A stretch of 64,000 nt of DNA from Cronobacter sakazakii (GCF_000982825.1 NZ_CP011047.1:4216001-4280000), one strand, 5' to 3'; positions 35,170 through 43,462 are shown, counted from the stretch's first letter. Notes: a model not told the origin generated them from the sequence alone. Program-made: numbers and translations.

Positions 35170-35957
35170 TAACGCTTGACGGGCTGAGCAAAACTTACGC
35201 CGGAGAGGGCCACCCGGCGCTGGACGACGTCTCGCTCGCCATTCCACAGGGTGCCGTGTACGGCATTCTGGGGCGCAGCGGCGCGGGCAAAAGCACGCTG
35301 CTGCGCTGTCTTAACCTGCTGGAGCGGCCAACGTCGGGCCGCATCCTGATGAACGGCGTGGATATTACCCGCCTCGACGACCGCGCGCTGCGCCAGCACC
35401 GGCAGCGCACCGCGATGGTGTTTCAGCACTTTAATCTGCTCCATGCGCGCACGGTGGCAGACAACGTAGCAGTACCGCTGGAGATCGCGGGCGTGCCGCG
35501 CGCGGCGCGGCGCGAACGGGTGGCGGAACTGCTCGCGTTAGTCGGGCTTGCCGATAAAGCCGACGCGTTTCCTTCGCGCCTTTCCGGCGGGCAGAAACAG
35601 CGCGTCGGCATTGCCCGCGCGCTTGCCGCGCGCCCGGACGTGCTGCTGTGCGATGAAGCCACCAGCGCGCTCGACCCGGAGACCACCGCCTCCATTCTTG
35701 CGCTGCTTGCCGATATCAATCGCCAGCTCGGACTGACCATCGTGCTGATTACGCATGAGCTTGAGGTGGTTAAAGCCATCTGCGACCACGCGGCGCTGCT
35801 GGAGAATGGGCGTCTGGTGGAGAGCGGGCGACTCGCGGATTTACTCACCGCGCCCTGGTCGGTGCTGCGTCAGACGCTGGTGCGCGACAACGCCGCCTGG
35901 CAGGCATTTTTACGCCGTCATGGCGTGGAGGAGAGAATATGGTGCGAAGTGGCATGA
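35166..35957 (+). CDS. MetN-family ABC transporter ATPase
   Basis: ATP-binding subunit of the importer, 263 residues. Walker A GRSGAGKSTLLRCLNLLERP, Q-loop TAMVFQHFNLL, signature LSGGQKQRVGIARAL, Walker B VLLCDEATSALDPET and switch His in VLITHELEVVK are all intact. E. coli MetN is 343 residues; this protein lacks the C-terminal ACT-like regulatory domain that binds methionine, so it should not be feedback-inhibited in the same way. Overlaps both neighbours, a sign of tight translational coupling. Confidence 0.92.
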   Translation: MITLDGLSKTYAGEGHPALDDVSLAIPQGAVYGILGRSGAGKSTLLRCLNLLERPTSGRILMNGVDITRLDDRALRQHRQRTAMVFQHFNLLHARTVADNVAVPLEIAGVPRAARRERVAELLALVGLADKADAFPSRLSGGQKQRVGIARALAARPDVLLCDEATSALDPETTASILALLADINRQLGLTIVLITHELEVVKAICDHAALLENGRLVESGRLADLLTAPWSVLRQTLVRDNAAWQAFLRRHGVEERIWCEVA

Positions 35958-36613
35958 GTTTTGAAGATCTCTGGCCGCTGCTGGCGCAGGGCACGTTGGA
36001 GACGCTCTATATGGTTGGCCTGGCGGCGCTCTTTACGGTGCTTATCGGCCTGCCAGTCGGCGTGGTGTTGTTTATCACCCGCCGCGACGGCGTACTCCCG
36101 CAGCCGCAGCTCAACAGCGTGCTGGGCAGCGTGATTAACGTCGGGCGTTCGCTGCCGTTTATTGTGCTGTTGATTGCGTTAATCCCGCTGACGCGTCTTA
36201 TTATCGGCACAACGCTTGGCAGCACTGCCGCCGTGGTGCCAATTACCATCGGCGCGTTCCCCTTCTTCGCGCGCGTGGTGGAAAACGCGCTGGATGAAGT
36301 GGACCGCGGGCGCGCCGAGGCGATTATTGCGATGGGCGGCAACGCCTGGCATGTAATAAGCAAAGCGCTGCTGCCGGAGGCGCTGCCCGCGTTGCTTTCT
36401 GGCGTGACACTTACCGTGGTGATGCTGATAGGCTTTTCCTCTATGGCCGGTGTTATTGGCGGCGGCGGGCTTGGCGATCTCGCCATTCGCTACGGTTATC
36501 AGCGTTTTAATAATGAAGTGATGGCCGCCACGGTGCTGATACTGGTGGCGCTCGTTCAGGGCGTACAGACGCTCGGCGACCGGCTGGTGCGGCGTCTCGC
36601 GCACCGGCGCTAA
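35939..36613 (+). CDS. MetI-family ABC transporter permease
   Basis: Membrane subunit of the importer, 224 residues with five predicted helices. The EAA-type loop is visible (ENALDEVDRGRAEAIIAMGG, then KALLPEALPALLSG), as is the family ending GGGGLGDLAIRYGYQRFNNE. The ATG at 35939 follows GGAGAGAAT and overlaps the ATPase gene by 19 bp; an ATG at 35954 that overlaps the stop codon is the alternative. Last gene of the operon. Confidence 0.92.
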   Translation: MVRSGMSFEDLWPLLAQGTLETLYMVGLAALFTVLIGLPVGVVLFITRRDGVLPQPQLNSVLGSVINVGRSLPFIVLLIALIPLTRLIIGTTLGSTAAVVPITIGAFPFFARVVENALDEVDRGRAEAIIAMGGNAWHVISKALLPEALPALLSGVTLTVVMLIGFSSMAGVIGGGGLGDLAIRYGYQRFNNEVMAATVLILVALVQGVQTLGDRLVRRLAHRR

Positions 36614-36777
36614 AATCCATACTCGCGGCGCAGCCGTCATTGCTGCGCCCGCTTTACACACTTTTTTTGCCCTAACCCTACGCAAAATCAATGCGCCGTG
36701 CCGTCGCAAAAGCCATTATCCCCCACTACGCTAGAAGTACTCCGGCACTCATTTCTTCTTCAGGGCAGGCAGCAATC

Positions 36778-38334
36778 GTGACCATCACAAGACGGATAAA
36801 AATAGTAACAGGCGTGCTGTTACTCAGCGTTTTGCTGCCTGTCGCGTTTAGTTTCTGGCTCGCCCGTCATCAGGCCGAACAGCATTTTGTCGTGGAGCTG
36901 GACGCCTATACCGAACGCACGCTTATCCGTACCAATGACATCATGCAGCAGGCGAAAGCCGCACTCGCCAAAATCAACAGCTTCACCGGCGAGCCGTGTA
37001 GCGAGGCGCATTTACAGGCGATGCGGCGCACGTCGTTTGTGTTCCGCCATGTTCAGGAAGTGGTCTACTTAAAAGATATGACGCCGGTCTGCTCCTCGCT
37101 GGTAGGGCGCAGCACGTCAAAACCGCTGCCGACGCCAACATGGGTTAACGATGAGAATTACAAGATCTGGTTCAGCACGCAAAACGATGTGGGATTGTCG
37201 ATATCCATGGTAATGGTTGCTCACGGGCCACATATGGTGCTTATCGATCCCAGCTCGTTTATCGATTTAATTCCGTTCAGCGCCTGGCCGATTAACACCG
37301 CCATCATTGGGCTGCCGCGCAACCGCGTGCTGGCAAGTAGCGGCCCGTTTGATAAAACGGTCTGGAACATGGCGCGTAAAAGCGGTGCCAGAAAAATTGA
37401 GTATCAGGGCAATATCTATCTGATTCACCGCGAGCCGCGCTCCGGGATTGCCGTGGTGGCGTGGGCCTCTCAGGCACCGCAGACGGCAGAAATCCGTAAA
37501 CTCCAGCTTATCTGGCTCCCGGCGGGTATCCTTATCAGCCTCGCATTAGCGTTCTGGCTGCTGCGCCTGTTGCGGCGTTTGCAGTCGCCGCGCTATCGCC
37601 TGCAGGACGGTATCGCCAATAATGAACTGGTGATGCACTATCAGCCGATCATTCGTCTGTCCAATGGCCAGCCCACCGGCGCTGAAGCGCTCATCCGCTG
37701 GCCGCAGCCTGACGGCAGCATGTTAACGCCGGATATTTTTATCCCGCTTGCCGAGCAGACCGGGCTTATCGGCCCGCTGACGCGCCGCATTGTTCATAAC
37801 GTGCTGGACGATCTTGGCGACTGGCTGCGTACGCATCCGCAACAGCATATCTCCATCAATATTTCCGCGTTCGATCTGCACGATCCGCAGTTTGTCGATA
37901 TGTTCAGCCAGGCGCTGGCGCAACACGGCGTCGCGCCGCATCAGCTCGCCCTGGAGATAACCGAACGCGGCTTCGCCGACCCGGCGCTAAGCGGGCCAAT
38001 CATCGCACGCCTGCGCGCGGCGGGGCACAAAATTTATATTGATGACTTCGGCACTGGCTATTCCAGCCTGAGTTATCTCGAAGATCTGGATGTCGATATC
38101 CTGAAAATCGATAAATCGTTCGTCGATGCGCTGGAGTACAAAACCGTCACGCCGCACATTATCGAAATGGCGAAAACGCTGAAGCTGGAGATGGTGGCCG
38201 AAGGCGTGGAAAATCAAAGCCAGGCGCTGTGGCTGCGGGAACATGGCGTGCAGTACGCGCAGGGCTGGCTCTACAGCAAGGCGCTGCCCGCCGGGGAGTT
38301 TATCGCCTGGTGCGGGCGGCACGGCGTCAGTTAA
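36778..38334 (+). CDS. pdeB: CSS-motif EAL-domain c-di-GMP phosphodiesterase (PdeB-like)
   Basis: Membrane-bound c-di-GMP phosphodiesterase with a redox-sensing periplasmic CSS domain. From the GTG at 36778 it has 518 residues (E. coli PdeB about 516): membrane helix VTGVLLLSVLLPVAFSFWLA, periplasmic domain with the CSS signature in MTPVCSSLVGRS, second helix LPAGILISLALAFWLL, then EAL domain with GAEALIRWPQ, ISINISAFDL, LEITERGF, YIDDFGTGYSSLSYLEDLD and KIDKSF, so all metal and catalytic residues look present. The frame is open from an ATG at 36691 but without ribosome-binding site. In E. coli pdeB (ylaB) is next to ylaC; here the sulfur operon and chemoreceptor lie between. Confidence 0.87.
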   Translation: MTITRRIKIVTGVLLLSVLLPVAFSFWLARHQAEQHFVVELDAYTERTLIRTNDIMQQAKAALAKINSFTGEPCSEAHLQAMRRTSFVFRHVQEVVYLKDMTPVCSSLVGRSTSKPLPTPTWVNDENYKIWFSTQNDVGLSISMVMVAHGPHMVLIDPSSFIDLIPFSAWPINTAIIGLPRNRVLASSGPFDKTVWNMARKSGARKIEYQGNIYLIHREPRSGIAVVAWASQAPQTAEIRKLQLIWLPAGILISLALAFWLLRLLRRLQSPRYRLQDGIANNELVMHYQPIIRLSNGQPTGAEALIRWPQPDGSMLTPDIFIPLAEQTGLIGPLTRRIVHNVLDDLGDWLRTHPQQHISINISAFDLHDPQFVDMFSQALAQHGVAPHQLALEITERGFADPALSGPIIARLRAAGHKIYIDDFGTGYSSLSYLEDLDVDILKIDKSFVDALEYKTVTPHIIEMAKTLKLEMVAEGVENQSQALWLREHGVQYAQGWLYSKALPAGEFIAWCGRHGVS

Positions 38335-39154
38335 GCCGATGCCGCATCTCATACTGGCGCACCGGCTGAATGCGAAAACCGCTCTGTTCAAAGAGCGGCG
38401 CCAGGCGCTGATCAACCGCCACGGGCGTCATTAAACCCGCAAAGCGCTCATGCAATAGCGACAGTAACTGCCGGGCGTGCCCTTCACGCCGCGCCTGCGG
38501 CGCAACCCACAACGCGCGCAGTTGCGGCTGAGCAAAACCGGTCGCAATAATGGCAAACGCCTTATCATCCAGCGAAAACCCCGTGCCCGGCAGCGCCTGC
38601 GCCGTTTCCGGAGCCATTAACCACGGCAGGTCTTCCACCTGCGCTGCCATGCGCTGTGCGATGTCATGCGGATCGCAGGGCATTAACGCCTGCGTATTCA
38701 CAAACGCCGCCGGGCTGTGGGCCTGAAAACCTACCAGCGTTTTCTCACAGGTAAACCCCACACGTTCATACAGCGCCTGACCGGCGTCGTTACCGACAAT
38801 TACTTCAAGCGTCATGCTTTTTTCACCGCGCTCGTGGGCTTCATCCAGCAACTGCATCATCAGCGTTTTACCCACGCCTTTACCGCGCCAGTCAGGATGA
38901 ATGGCGAACGCCGCGAGACGGCTGCGCCAGCCGCGGCGGGAGATGAGCGCCAGCGCGACGACCTGCTCACCCGCAAGCCAGACGCGACTCGCGTTCAGGC
39001 AGACATTTTCCGCGCCGAAACGGTACGCAAACGCGGCGCCATCCAGTTGAAACGGCACCAGATAGCCATCAAAACAGCGGCACAGTATTGAGGCCAGCGC
39101 TTCGCTGCTCCAGTGCAGCGCTGGCCGTGCGTGTAAGGCTGCAGGGTTCGACAT
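38327..39154 (-). CDS. Tandem GNAT-family N-acetyltransferase
   Basis: Probable acetyl-CoA-dependent acetyltransferase, substrate unknown. The 275-residue protein has a complete N-terminal GNAT domain with the acetyl-CoA loop AIHPDWRGKGVGKTLMMQLL and LYERVGF, and a second weaker GNAT fold in the C-terminal half (LWVAPQARREGHARQLLSLL, FEQSGFRI). The ATG at 39154 is six bases after GAGGA; the frame's first ATG (39160) touches that site. It converges with pdeB and the two overlap by 8 bp at their 3' ends, with no terminator visible. Confidence 0.82.
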   Translation of the reverse strand: MSNPAALHARPALHWSSEALASILCRCFDGYLVPFQLDGAAFAYRFGAENVCLNASRVWLAGEQVVALALISRRGWRSRLAAFAIHPDWRGKGVGKTLMMQLLDEAHERGEKSMTLEVIVGNDAGQALYERVGFTCEKTLVGFQAHSPAAFVNTQALMPCDPHDIAQRMAAQVEDLPWLMAPETAQALPGTGFSLDDKAFAIIATGFAQPQLRALWVAPQARREGHARQLLSLLHERFAGLMTPVAVDQRLAPLFEQSGFRIQPVRQYEMRHRLN

Positions 39155-39210
39155 GACCATTCCTCATCGGCGAAAACACCCAGCATAACGCAGCGCGGCA
39201 AAAAGATGAC

Positions 39211-39828
39211 CTATCCTTTTTCAGCGGCTGCCACGGCCGGTGCGGCAGGCTTTACGCGCCGCACCAGAAACCACGGCAGGCAGAGCTGAATAAGCGGCCC
39301 GATGGCGAGCGCATACACCACGGTGCCAATTCCGGGCGTGCCGCCCATGGCCCAGCCCGCCAGCAGGACGGTGATTTCAATCGCGGTACGAATACTTCGC
39401 ACCGACCAGCCGGTACGGGCGTGAATGCCGGTCATCAGGCCATCGCGCGGCCCTGCGCCAAAGCCCGCGCCGATATACATGCCGGTTGCCAGCGCATTCA
39501 GCACCACGGCGGCAACGAGCAGCCCGCCACGCAGCGCCAGCGATGACGGCGCAGGCAGCACGGCCAGCGCCGCATCTGCCGCAAGCCCGATCATAATAAC
39601 GTTACTGATAGTGCCAAGGCCCGGCTTCTGGCGCAGCGGCACCCACAACAGCAACACCAGCGCGCCGACGCCGATAATCACCGCACCGAGATTCAGCGAC
39701 AGCAGCCGCGCCAGCCCCACGTGAAACACGTTCCACGGATCGGTACCGAGATCGGCCCGGACGAACATTGCGGTCGATACGCCATACAGCGAAAGCCCGA
39801 CATACAACTGCACCAAACGACGCCACAT
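39211..39828 (-). CDS. YczE-type membrane protein
   Basis: Inner-membrane protein of the YczE/YitT-like family, function unclear. The 205 residues form five or six hydrophobic segments; family features are VRADLGTDPWNVFHVGLA near the N-terminus and ATGMYIGAGFGAGPRDGLMT in the middle. The ATG at 39828 lies after GAGGGAAAAAAT. It is divergent from a MocR-family regulator gene, exactly the yczE-yczR arrangement known from Bacillus and many proteobacteria, so it is probably the regulator's target. Confidence 0.85.
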   Translation of the reverse strand: MWRRLVQLYVGLSLYGVSTAMFVRADLGTDPWNVFHVGLARLLSLNLGAVIIGVGALVLLLWVPLRQKPGLGTISNVIMIGLAADAALAVLPAPSSLALRGGLLVAAVVLNALATGMYIGAGFGAGPRDGLMTGIHARTGWSVRSIRTAIEITVLLAGWAMGGTPGIGTVVYALAIGPLIQLCLPWFLVRRVKPAAPAVAAAEKG

Positions 39829-39861
39829 ATTTTTTCCCTCATTCGTCATCTGGCTACTACT

Positions 39862-39910
39862 TTAAGGCCAGTGGACGTAAGATTAAGGTCCAGTTTCAAC
39901 AAAGTGGACT
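39862..39910. promoter_or_regulatory. Repeated operator candidate between yczE and yczR-like genes
   Basis: Two direct repeats, TTAAGGCCAGT (39862-39872) and TTAAGGTCCAGT (39883-39894), are 21-22 bp apart, two helical turns. AGTGGAC occurs at 39870-39876 and again at 39903-39909. Paired direct repeats with this spacing are what MocR-type regulators bind. Role is inferred. Confidence 0.6.
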
Positions 39911-39914
39911 GCTT

Positions 39915-41336
39915 ATGAATCATCGTCGTACCGGCACAGCCTCGCTGTTGCGCCTGCTCGGCCACTGGCAGCAGGCGCATTCCCGCCTGCCGGTTTATCG
40001 TCAGCTGGCGCAGGCGCTGCGCCTGATCATTCTGGATGGTCGCCTGCCGCTCGCGAGCCGTCTGCCGGGCGAGCGTGAACTGGCCGGCGCGCTGGGCGTC
40101 AGCCGTACGACCATAGCCAGCGCGCTGGGGCTACTGCGCGATGAAGGTTTTCTGATAAGCCGCCACGGCGCAGGTTCGGAAATCGCCCTGCCCGCCAGCG
40201 CCTCGGTGCCAACGCTCACTGGCAGCGGCGGCGCGCTCGATCTCTCTACCGCAGCGCTGAGCGCAGGCCCGGAGGTGTTAGCGGCTTGCCAGCGCGCCGT
40301 GGCGCAACTGCCGGATTATCTCGGCCATACGGGCTACGATCCGCAGGGGCTGCTGCGCCTGCGTGAAACCCTCGCCGCCCGCTATAGCGCGCGCGGTCTG
40401 CCCACCAGCCCCGATCAGGTGATGCTCGTCAACGGCGCGGTGAGCGGTTTTGCGCTTGTCCTGCGGCTGTTGACCGGCCCCGGCGACCGGGTGGTTATCG
40501 ATAACCCAACCTATCCGCTCGCCATCGCCGCCATTCGTGGCGCATCATGCCGTCCGGTATCGGTGGCGCTGGCAAGCCAGGGCTGGGATCCGGACGGGCT
40601 GGCGGCCACGTTCGCCCAGACGTCGCCGCGCCTTGCGTATCTCATTCCCGATTACCACAACCCTACCGGCTACTGCATGGACGCCGCCACCCGTGAGCGC
40701 ATCGCCGCCGCGGCCACCGCCAGCCGCACAACGCTGGTCGTCGACGAAACGATGGTGGATCTCTGGTATGAAGAGGCGCCGCCGCCGCCGCTCGCCGCGT
40801 TTGACGCCCAGGATACGGTCATTACGCTCGGCTCGGCAGGCAAGAGTTTCTGGGGTGGGCTACGGCTTGGCTGGATACGCGCCAGCACACGCACGATCGC
40901 ATCGCTGATCCAGATGCGCGATACGCTCGATCTCGGCTCGCCGCTGCTGGAACAGCTCGCCGTCGCCACGCTGATTGAGGATGCCCCGCATTTTCTGCCG
41001 CCGCGACGCACGGCGTTAAAAGCGCGTCGCGATGCGTGTCTGGACGCCATGCAGCGCTATTTTCCGCAGTGGCGCACGAGCTTGCCGCAAGGGGGATTAT
41101 CGTTCTGGGTGGAGCTGCCGCGCCCGCTGGCGACACGTTTCGCGGCCAGCGCCGAAGGGCTCGGGATTCATCTTGGCGCGGGCAACCGGTTTGGCGTGGA
41201 AGGAGCCTTTGAGCGCTTTCTGCGAATGCCGTTTACGCTTGAGACCGAACGCCTGGAAGAGGCATTTTCCCGGTTACAGCCGCTCTGGCATCAGCTTATG
41301 GAGACGCGCGCGTCGACTGCCCGTGGGCTGGTGTGA
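39915..41336 (+). CDS. MocR-family PLP-dependent transcriptional regulator (YczR-like)
   Basis: Fusion of a GntR-type winged helix to an aminotransferase-like domain, 473 residues. HTH at about 20-80 (LPVYRQLAQALRLIILDGRL, LPGERELAGALGVSRTTIAS). The aminotransferase part shows NGAVSGFALVLRLLTGPGD, LIPDYHNPTGYCMD, VVDETMVDLWY and the PLP Lys in TLGSAGKSFWGGLRLGW. ATG at 39915 starts MNHRRTGTASLLRLLGHW; the frame is open further upstream through the operator region but that part is not coding. Divergent from the YczE gene, which it probably regulates in response to a PLP-linked signal. Confidence 0.9.
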   Translation: MNHRRTGTASLLRLLGHWQQAHSRLPVYRQLAQALRLIILDGRLPLASRLPGERELAGALGVSRTTIASALGLLRDEGFLISRHGAGSEIALPASASVPTLTGSGGALDLSTAALSAGPEVLAACQRAVAQLPDYLGHTGYDPQGLLRLRETLAARYSARGLPTSPDQVMLVNGAVSGFALVLRLLTGPGDRVVIDNPTYPLAIAAIRGASCRPVSVALASQGWDPDGLAATFAQTSPRLAYLIPDYHNPTGYCMDAATRERIAAAATASRTTLVVDETMVDLWYEEAPPPPLAAFDAQDTVITLGSAGKSFWGGLRLGWIRASTRTIASLIQMRDTLDLGSPLLEQLAVATLIEDAPHFLPPRRTALKARRDACLDAMQRYFPQWRTSLPQGGLSFWVELPRPLATRFAASAEGLGIHLGAGNRFGVEGAFERFLRMPFTLETERLEEAFSRLQPLWHQLMETRASTARGLV

Positions 41337-41339
41337 ACA

Positions 41340-41468
41340 TTACATATTCAGAACAGGCCAGGTGATGCGCAGCAAAAAGACACCGACAATCGCTACCACA
41401 TATGCGCACCAGAGAGAGATAACCACGCTGGCGATATGGCCTGCCACGAGCAATAACTTGGGTATCAT
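41340..41468 (-). CDS. Small hydrophobic membrane protein (42 residues)
   Basis: Short gene reading MIPKLLLVAGHIASVVISLW and continuing with a second hydrophobic stretch (CAYVVAIVGVFLLRITW), so one long or two short membrane helices. AGAGGTG lies six bases upstream of the ATG at 41468. It is convergent with the MocR gene with only 3 bp between stop codons. I do not recognise the family. The clear ribosome-binding site and the wholly membrane-like composition argue that it is real. Confidence 0.6.
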   Translation of the reverse strand: MIPKLLLVAGHIASVVISLWCAYVVAIVGVFLLRITWPVLNM

Positions 41469-41711
41469 TGCACACCTCTGTCATTAAGGTGAACCTGAAG
41501 CAAAAGTTACAAACACGCACCGAGTTTTAATAATGGCGAGAAAAACAGACGACGAGCCTTCCGGCCCGCCATAAAAAAACGGTCATCCATGACTGCACAT
41601 AATTTGAGATGGTGAGGCGTATCATTTTATTATGCGAGGATAATGACGGCGCTTTGTAACAGCGCCGTGTCACGCAGATGATATATTCATGACGCGTGTA
41701 GCAGGAGGGAA

Positions 41712-41933
41712 TTAATGCTGGCGGGGAACCGGAAAACCTTTCAGGGAAATGACAAACGCATCGCCCTCTTTTTTTATTTTTGCACCTGCATCGCACCAGT
41801 CAGACGCAATGCGAAAAAACTCATCGCTGCCGACATCCCAGCCCAGGCGGACGTGTTTGACATAGCCTGAACGCAACAGCTCACAGGCTTCCCGATAGGT
41901 TGCAGCCGTAGTGGATAAAGACGCGTCTTTCAT
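41712..41933 (-). CDS. Small protein of unknown function paired with a ribbon-helix-helix gene
   Basis: 73 residues (MKDASLSTTAATYREACELL, then RSGYVKHVRLGWDVGSDEFF, ending LKGFPVPRQH), one Cys pair. Its ATG overlaps the TGA of the upstream gene (ATGA), so translation is coupled. I do not recognise the family. The arrangement, DNA-binding-like protein first and small partner second, is that of type II toxin-antitoxin modules, but the protein shows no motif of RelE, MazF, HicA or PIN toxins. Its role is open. Confidence 0.65.
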   Translation of the reverse strand: MKDASLSTTAATYREACELLRSGYVKHVRLGWDVGSDEFFRIASDWCDAGAKIKKEGDAFVISLKGFPVPRQH

Positions 41934-42181
41934 TTTCTTTTCTTCAGCAGTTTACGTAGCGCTTTGATTTCTTTTACAGAAAGTGGGGATACATCTTCTT
42001 CAGTGTGCTGGCTGTCGATCTCTTCGCTGTTCACCACGTCGTCTTCCTCGCCCAGCACCAGCGCCTTTTGCAACAGCTTTTCTGTGGCGGCGCTGAGCGT
42101 TTCACCGTGCTGCTCAGCATACTGACGAAGCTTTTCTTTGAGATCGGTATCTATTTTTACGTTAAGCACCGCAGCAGTCAT
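41930..42181 (-). CDS. Ribbon-helix-helix-type small regulator
   Basis: 83 residues: an N-terminal RHH-like segment (VLNVKIDTDLKEKLRQYAEQ, HGETLSAATEKLLQKALVLG) followed by an acidic linker (EEDDVVNSEEIDSQHTEEDV) and a basic tail (ALRKLLKKRK). The first part is like antitoxin or plasmid-type DNA-binding domains. ATG at 42181 follows AAGGAA by six bases. Upstream is a 290-bp AT-rich gap before ffs that should carry its promoter. First gene of a two-gene overlap with the 73-residue partner. Confidence 0.7.
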   Translation of the reverse strand: MTAAVLNVKIDTDLKEKLRQYAEQHGETLSAATEKLLQKALVLGEEDDVVNSEEIDSQHTEEDVSPLSVKEIKALRKLLKKRK

Positions 42182-42472
42182 AGAAAATTCCTTTCCTTTC
42201 AGATGAGAGCTATTTAATACCTTAATTGATTATTAAGATCCAGCATTAAGCTCTTACTTATAAAAAGACGTTTTAAAAATGAGATATCGGTTCAGCTATT
42301 ATGACAATAAGATGACAAATATATGACAATATAATTAAATTTAAACGACAGAATAAAATAAAGCGGTTTGCAACGCGGAAATAAATAGCTGTGGGAAGAA
42401 CGGGAAAACGCAGAAGCGGATGCTTAAAAGCAGCGCAGTAGAAGTAGGTTATCGCGGTGGAGAGCCTGAAAT

Positions 42473-42586
42473 GGGTGGGGGCCCTGCCAGCTACATCCCG
42501 GCACACACGTCATCTGCCTTGGCTGCTTCCTTCCGGACCTGACCTGGTAAACAGAGTAGCGTTGCGGGAGAACCAACAGGGCCCCC
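42473..42586 (-). ncRNA. ffs: 4.5S RNA of the signal recognition particle
   Basis: 114-nt RNA on the minus strand, from GGGGGCCCTGTTGGTTCTCC (5') to GGCAGGGCCCCCACCC (3'). It contains the conserved SRP domain IV loop (CAGGTCAGGTCCGGAAGGAA, then GCAGCCAAGGCAGA) that binds Ffh. Length and sequence are almost those of E. coli ffs, and it lies on the ybaZ (atl) side as in E. coli, although 5.4 kb of accessory DNA now separates them. Confidence 0.97.
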
Positions 42587-42740
42587 ATTGAGAGCGTCGT
42601 TAAACGCGCAGGGCGCATTATGTCTGTTGCCCCCGGCGATTGCAACCCAACGCGCGCCGTATGCCGGTTTATTGCGCAATCGAGAGCAGGTGCGGGAAAA
42701 GTTTGTGTGTCGGATAAGCGCTGGCGCGCCAGTTTATATA

Positions 42741-42964
42741 TAGGGTGGGTAAGCGAAGCGCACCCACCTGGCCTTGCAATCAATAGATGTAGGGTGGGTA
42801 AGCAAAGCGCACCCACCTGGCCTTGCAATCAATAGATGTAGGGTGGGTAAGCAAAGCGCACCCACCTGGCCTTGCAATCAATAGATGTAGGGTGGGTAAG
42901 CAAAGCGCACCCACCTGGCCTTGCAATCAATAGATGTAGGGTGGGTAAGCAAAGCGCACCCACC
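42741..42964. repeat. Five tandem copies of a 49-bp palindrome-containing repeat
   Basis: Unit starts are at 42741, 42790, 42839, 42888 and 42937; the period is exactly 49 bp and the last copy stops after its first 28 bases. Each unit has a palindromic core (TAGGGTGGGTAAGCAAAGCG then CACCCACC; stem GGTGGGT/ACCCACC) and a 21-bp spacer that is also identical. The first copy differs by one base (GCGAAGCG). The same core occurs singly at 6220-6299 and 50028-50059. The array fills most of the 415-bp gap between ffs and the immunity-like gene. Open frames across it are artefacts of the repeat. Confidence 0.95.
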
Positions 42965-43001
42965 GGGCGCAAGGACTCTACTCAACGACTCGATTTCCTT
43001 T

Positions 43002-43460
43002 TCAGGGTTTCCCTTTCGCCACTGGCACGCGTGCAACGGACTGAACCTTCCATATACCCGCTTCCTTCACCATACAATCGATCACCTCATGTACCGGGTT
43101 TTGACCAAACGACACATACACCTGCGTACAAACCGGGTCATACTCGACATCCGTAATGACGATATGAGAAGTCCAGTCCGGCAGAATGTCCTGAGCCTTG
43201 ATGAAAAAGTCCGCATCATAAAATTCATTTTCATTCGGTCTGGCTCGCCGCAATTTCTCCCGCGTTGTTTTTGTCACGTAATGTCTAATCTGCTTGCTAT
43301 CAAGAAGATCCTGATGAGTATTCTGAAAGCCGCTTATATACCAGCGATTAAAATTAAGTGCGGCCTGCTGCGGTTTTTGTTCAAGCGTTTCATCATTGGC
43401 AACAGCGGTAGTACTACACAACGCGACAGTAGTAAGTAAGGTGCAAATGGTTTTATTCAT
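43002..43460 (-). CDS. Exported DUF3828-like protein, candidate immunity protein
   Basis: 152 residues with a signal peptide (MNKTICTLLTTVALCSTTAV, cleavage near AVA-ND), hence periplasmic. The mature part (ALNFNRWYISGFQNTHQDLL, DFFIKAQDILPDW, VYVSFGQNPVHEVIDCMVKE) looks like the DUF3828 fold, with two Cys that could form a disulfide. It starts 3 bp after the amidase-like gene. Proteins of this type are found as immunity partners of periplasm-acting cell-wall amidases, which fits the export signal here. Role as immunity protein is inference; the family assignment is from memory of the pattern. Confidence 0.7.
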   Translation of the reverse strand: MNKTICTLLTTVALCSTTAVANDETLEQKPQQAALNFNRWYISGFQNTHQDLLDSKQIRHYVTKTTREKLRRARPNENEFYDADFFIKAQDILPDWTSHIVITDVEYDPVCTQVYVSFGQNPVHEVIDCMVKEAGIWKVQSVARVPVAKGKP

Positions 43461-43462
43461 GT

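Noticed and set aside
41646..41668. Perfect 8-bp hairpin (ACGGCGCT / AGCGCCGT) as terminator
   Set aside because: No T tract follows on either strand; it may be structural but the type cannot be decided.
41527..41796. 89-codon minus-strand open frame after the 73-residue gene
   Set aside because: It overlaps the real small gene in another frame, is Cys/Arg-rich without pattern, and lacks a ribosome-binding site.
42872..43439. Two plus-strand open frames across the tandem repeat into the immunity gene
   Set aside because: They arise from repeated copies of the 49-bp element and then run antisense to the DUF3828-like gene.
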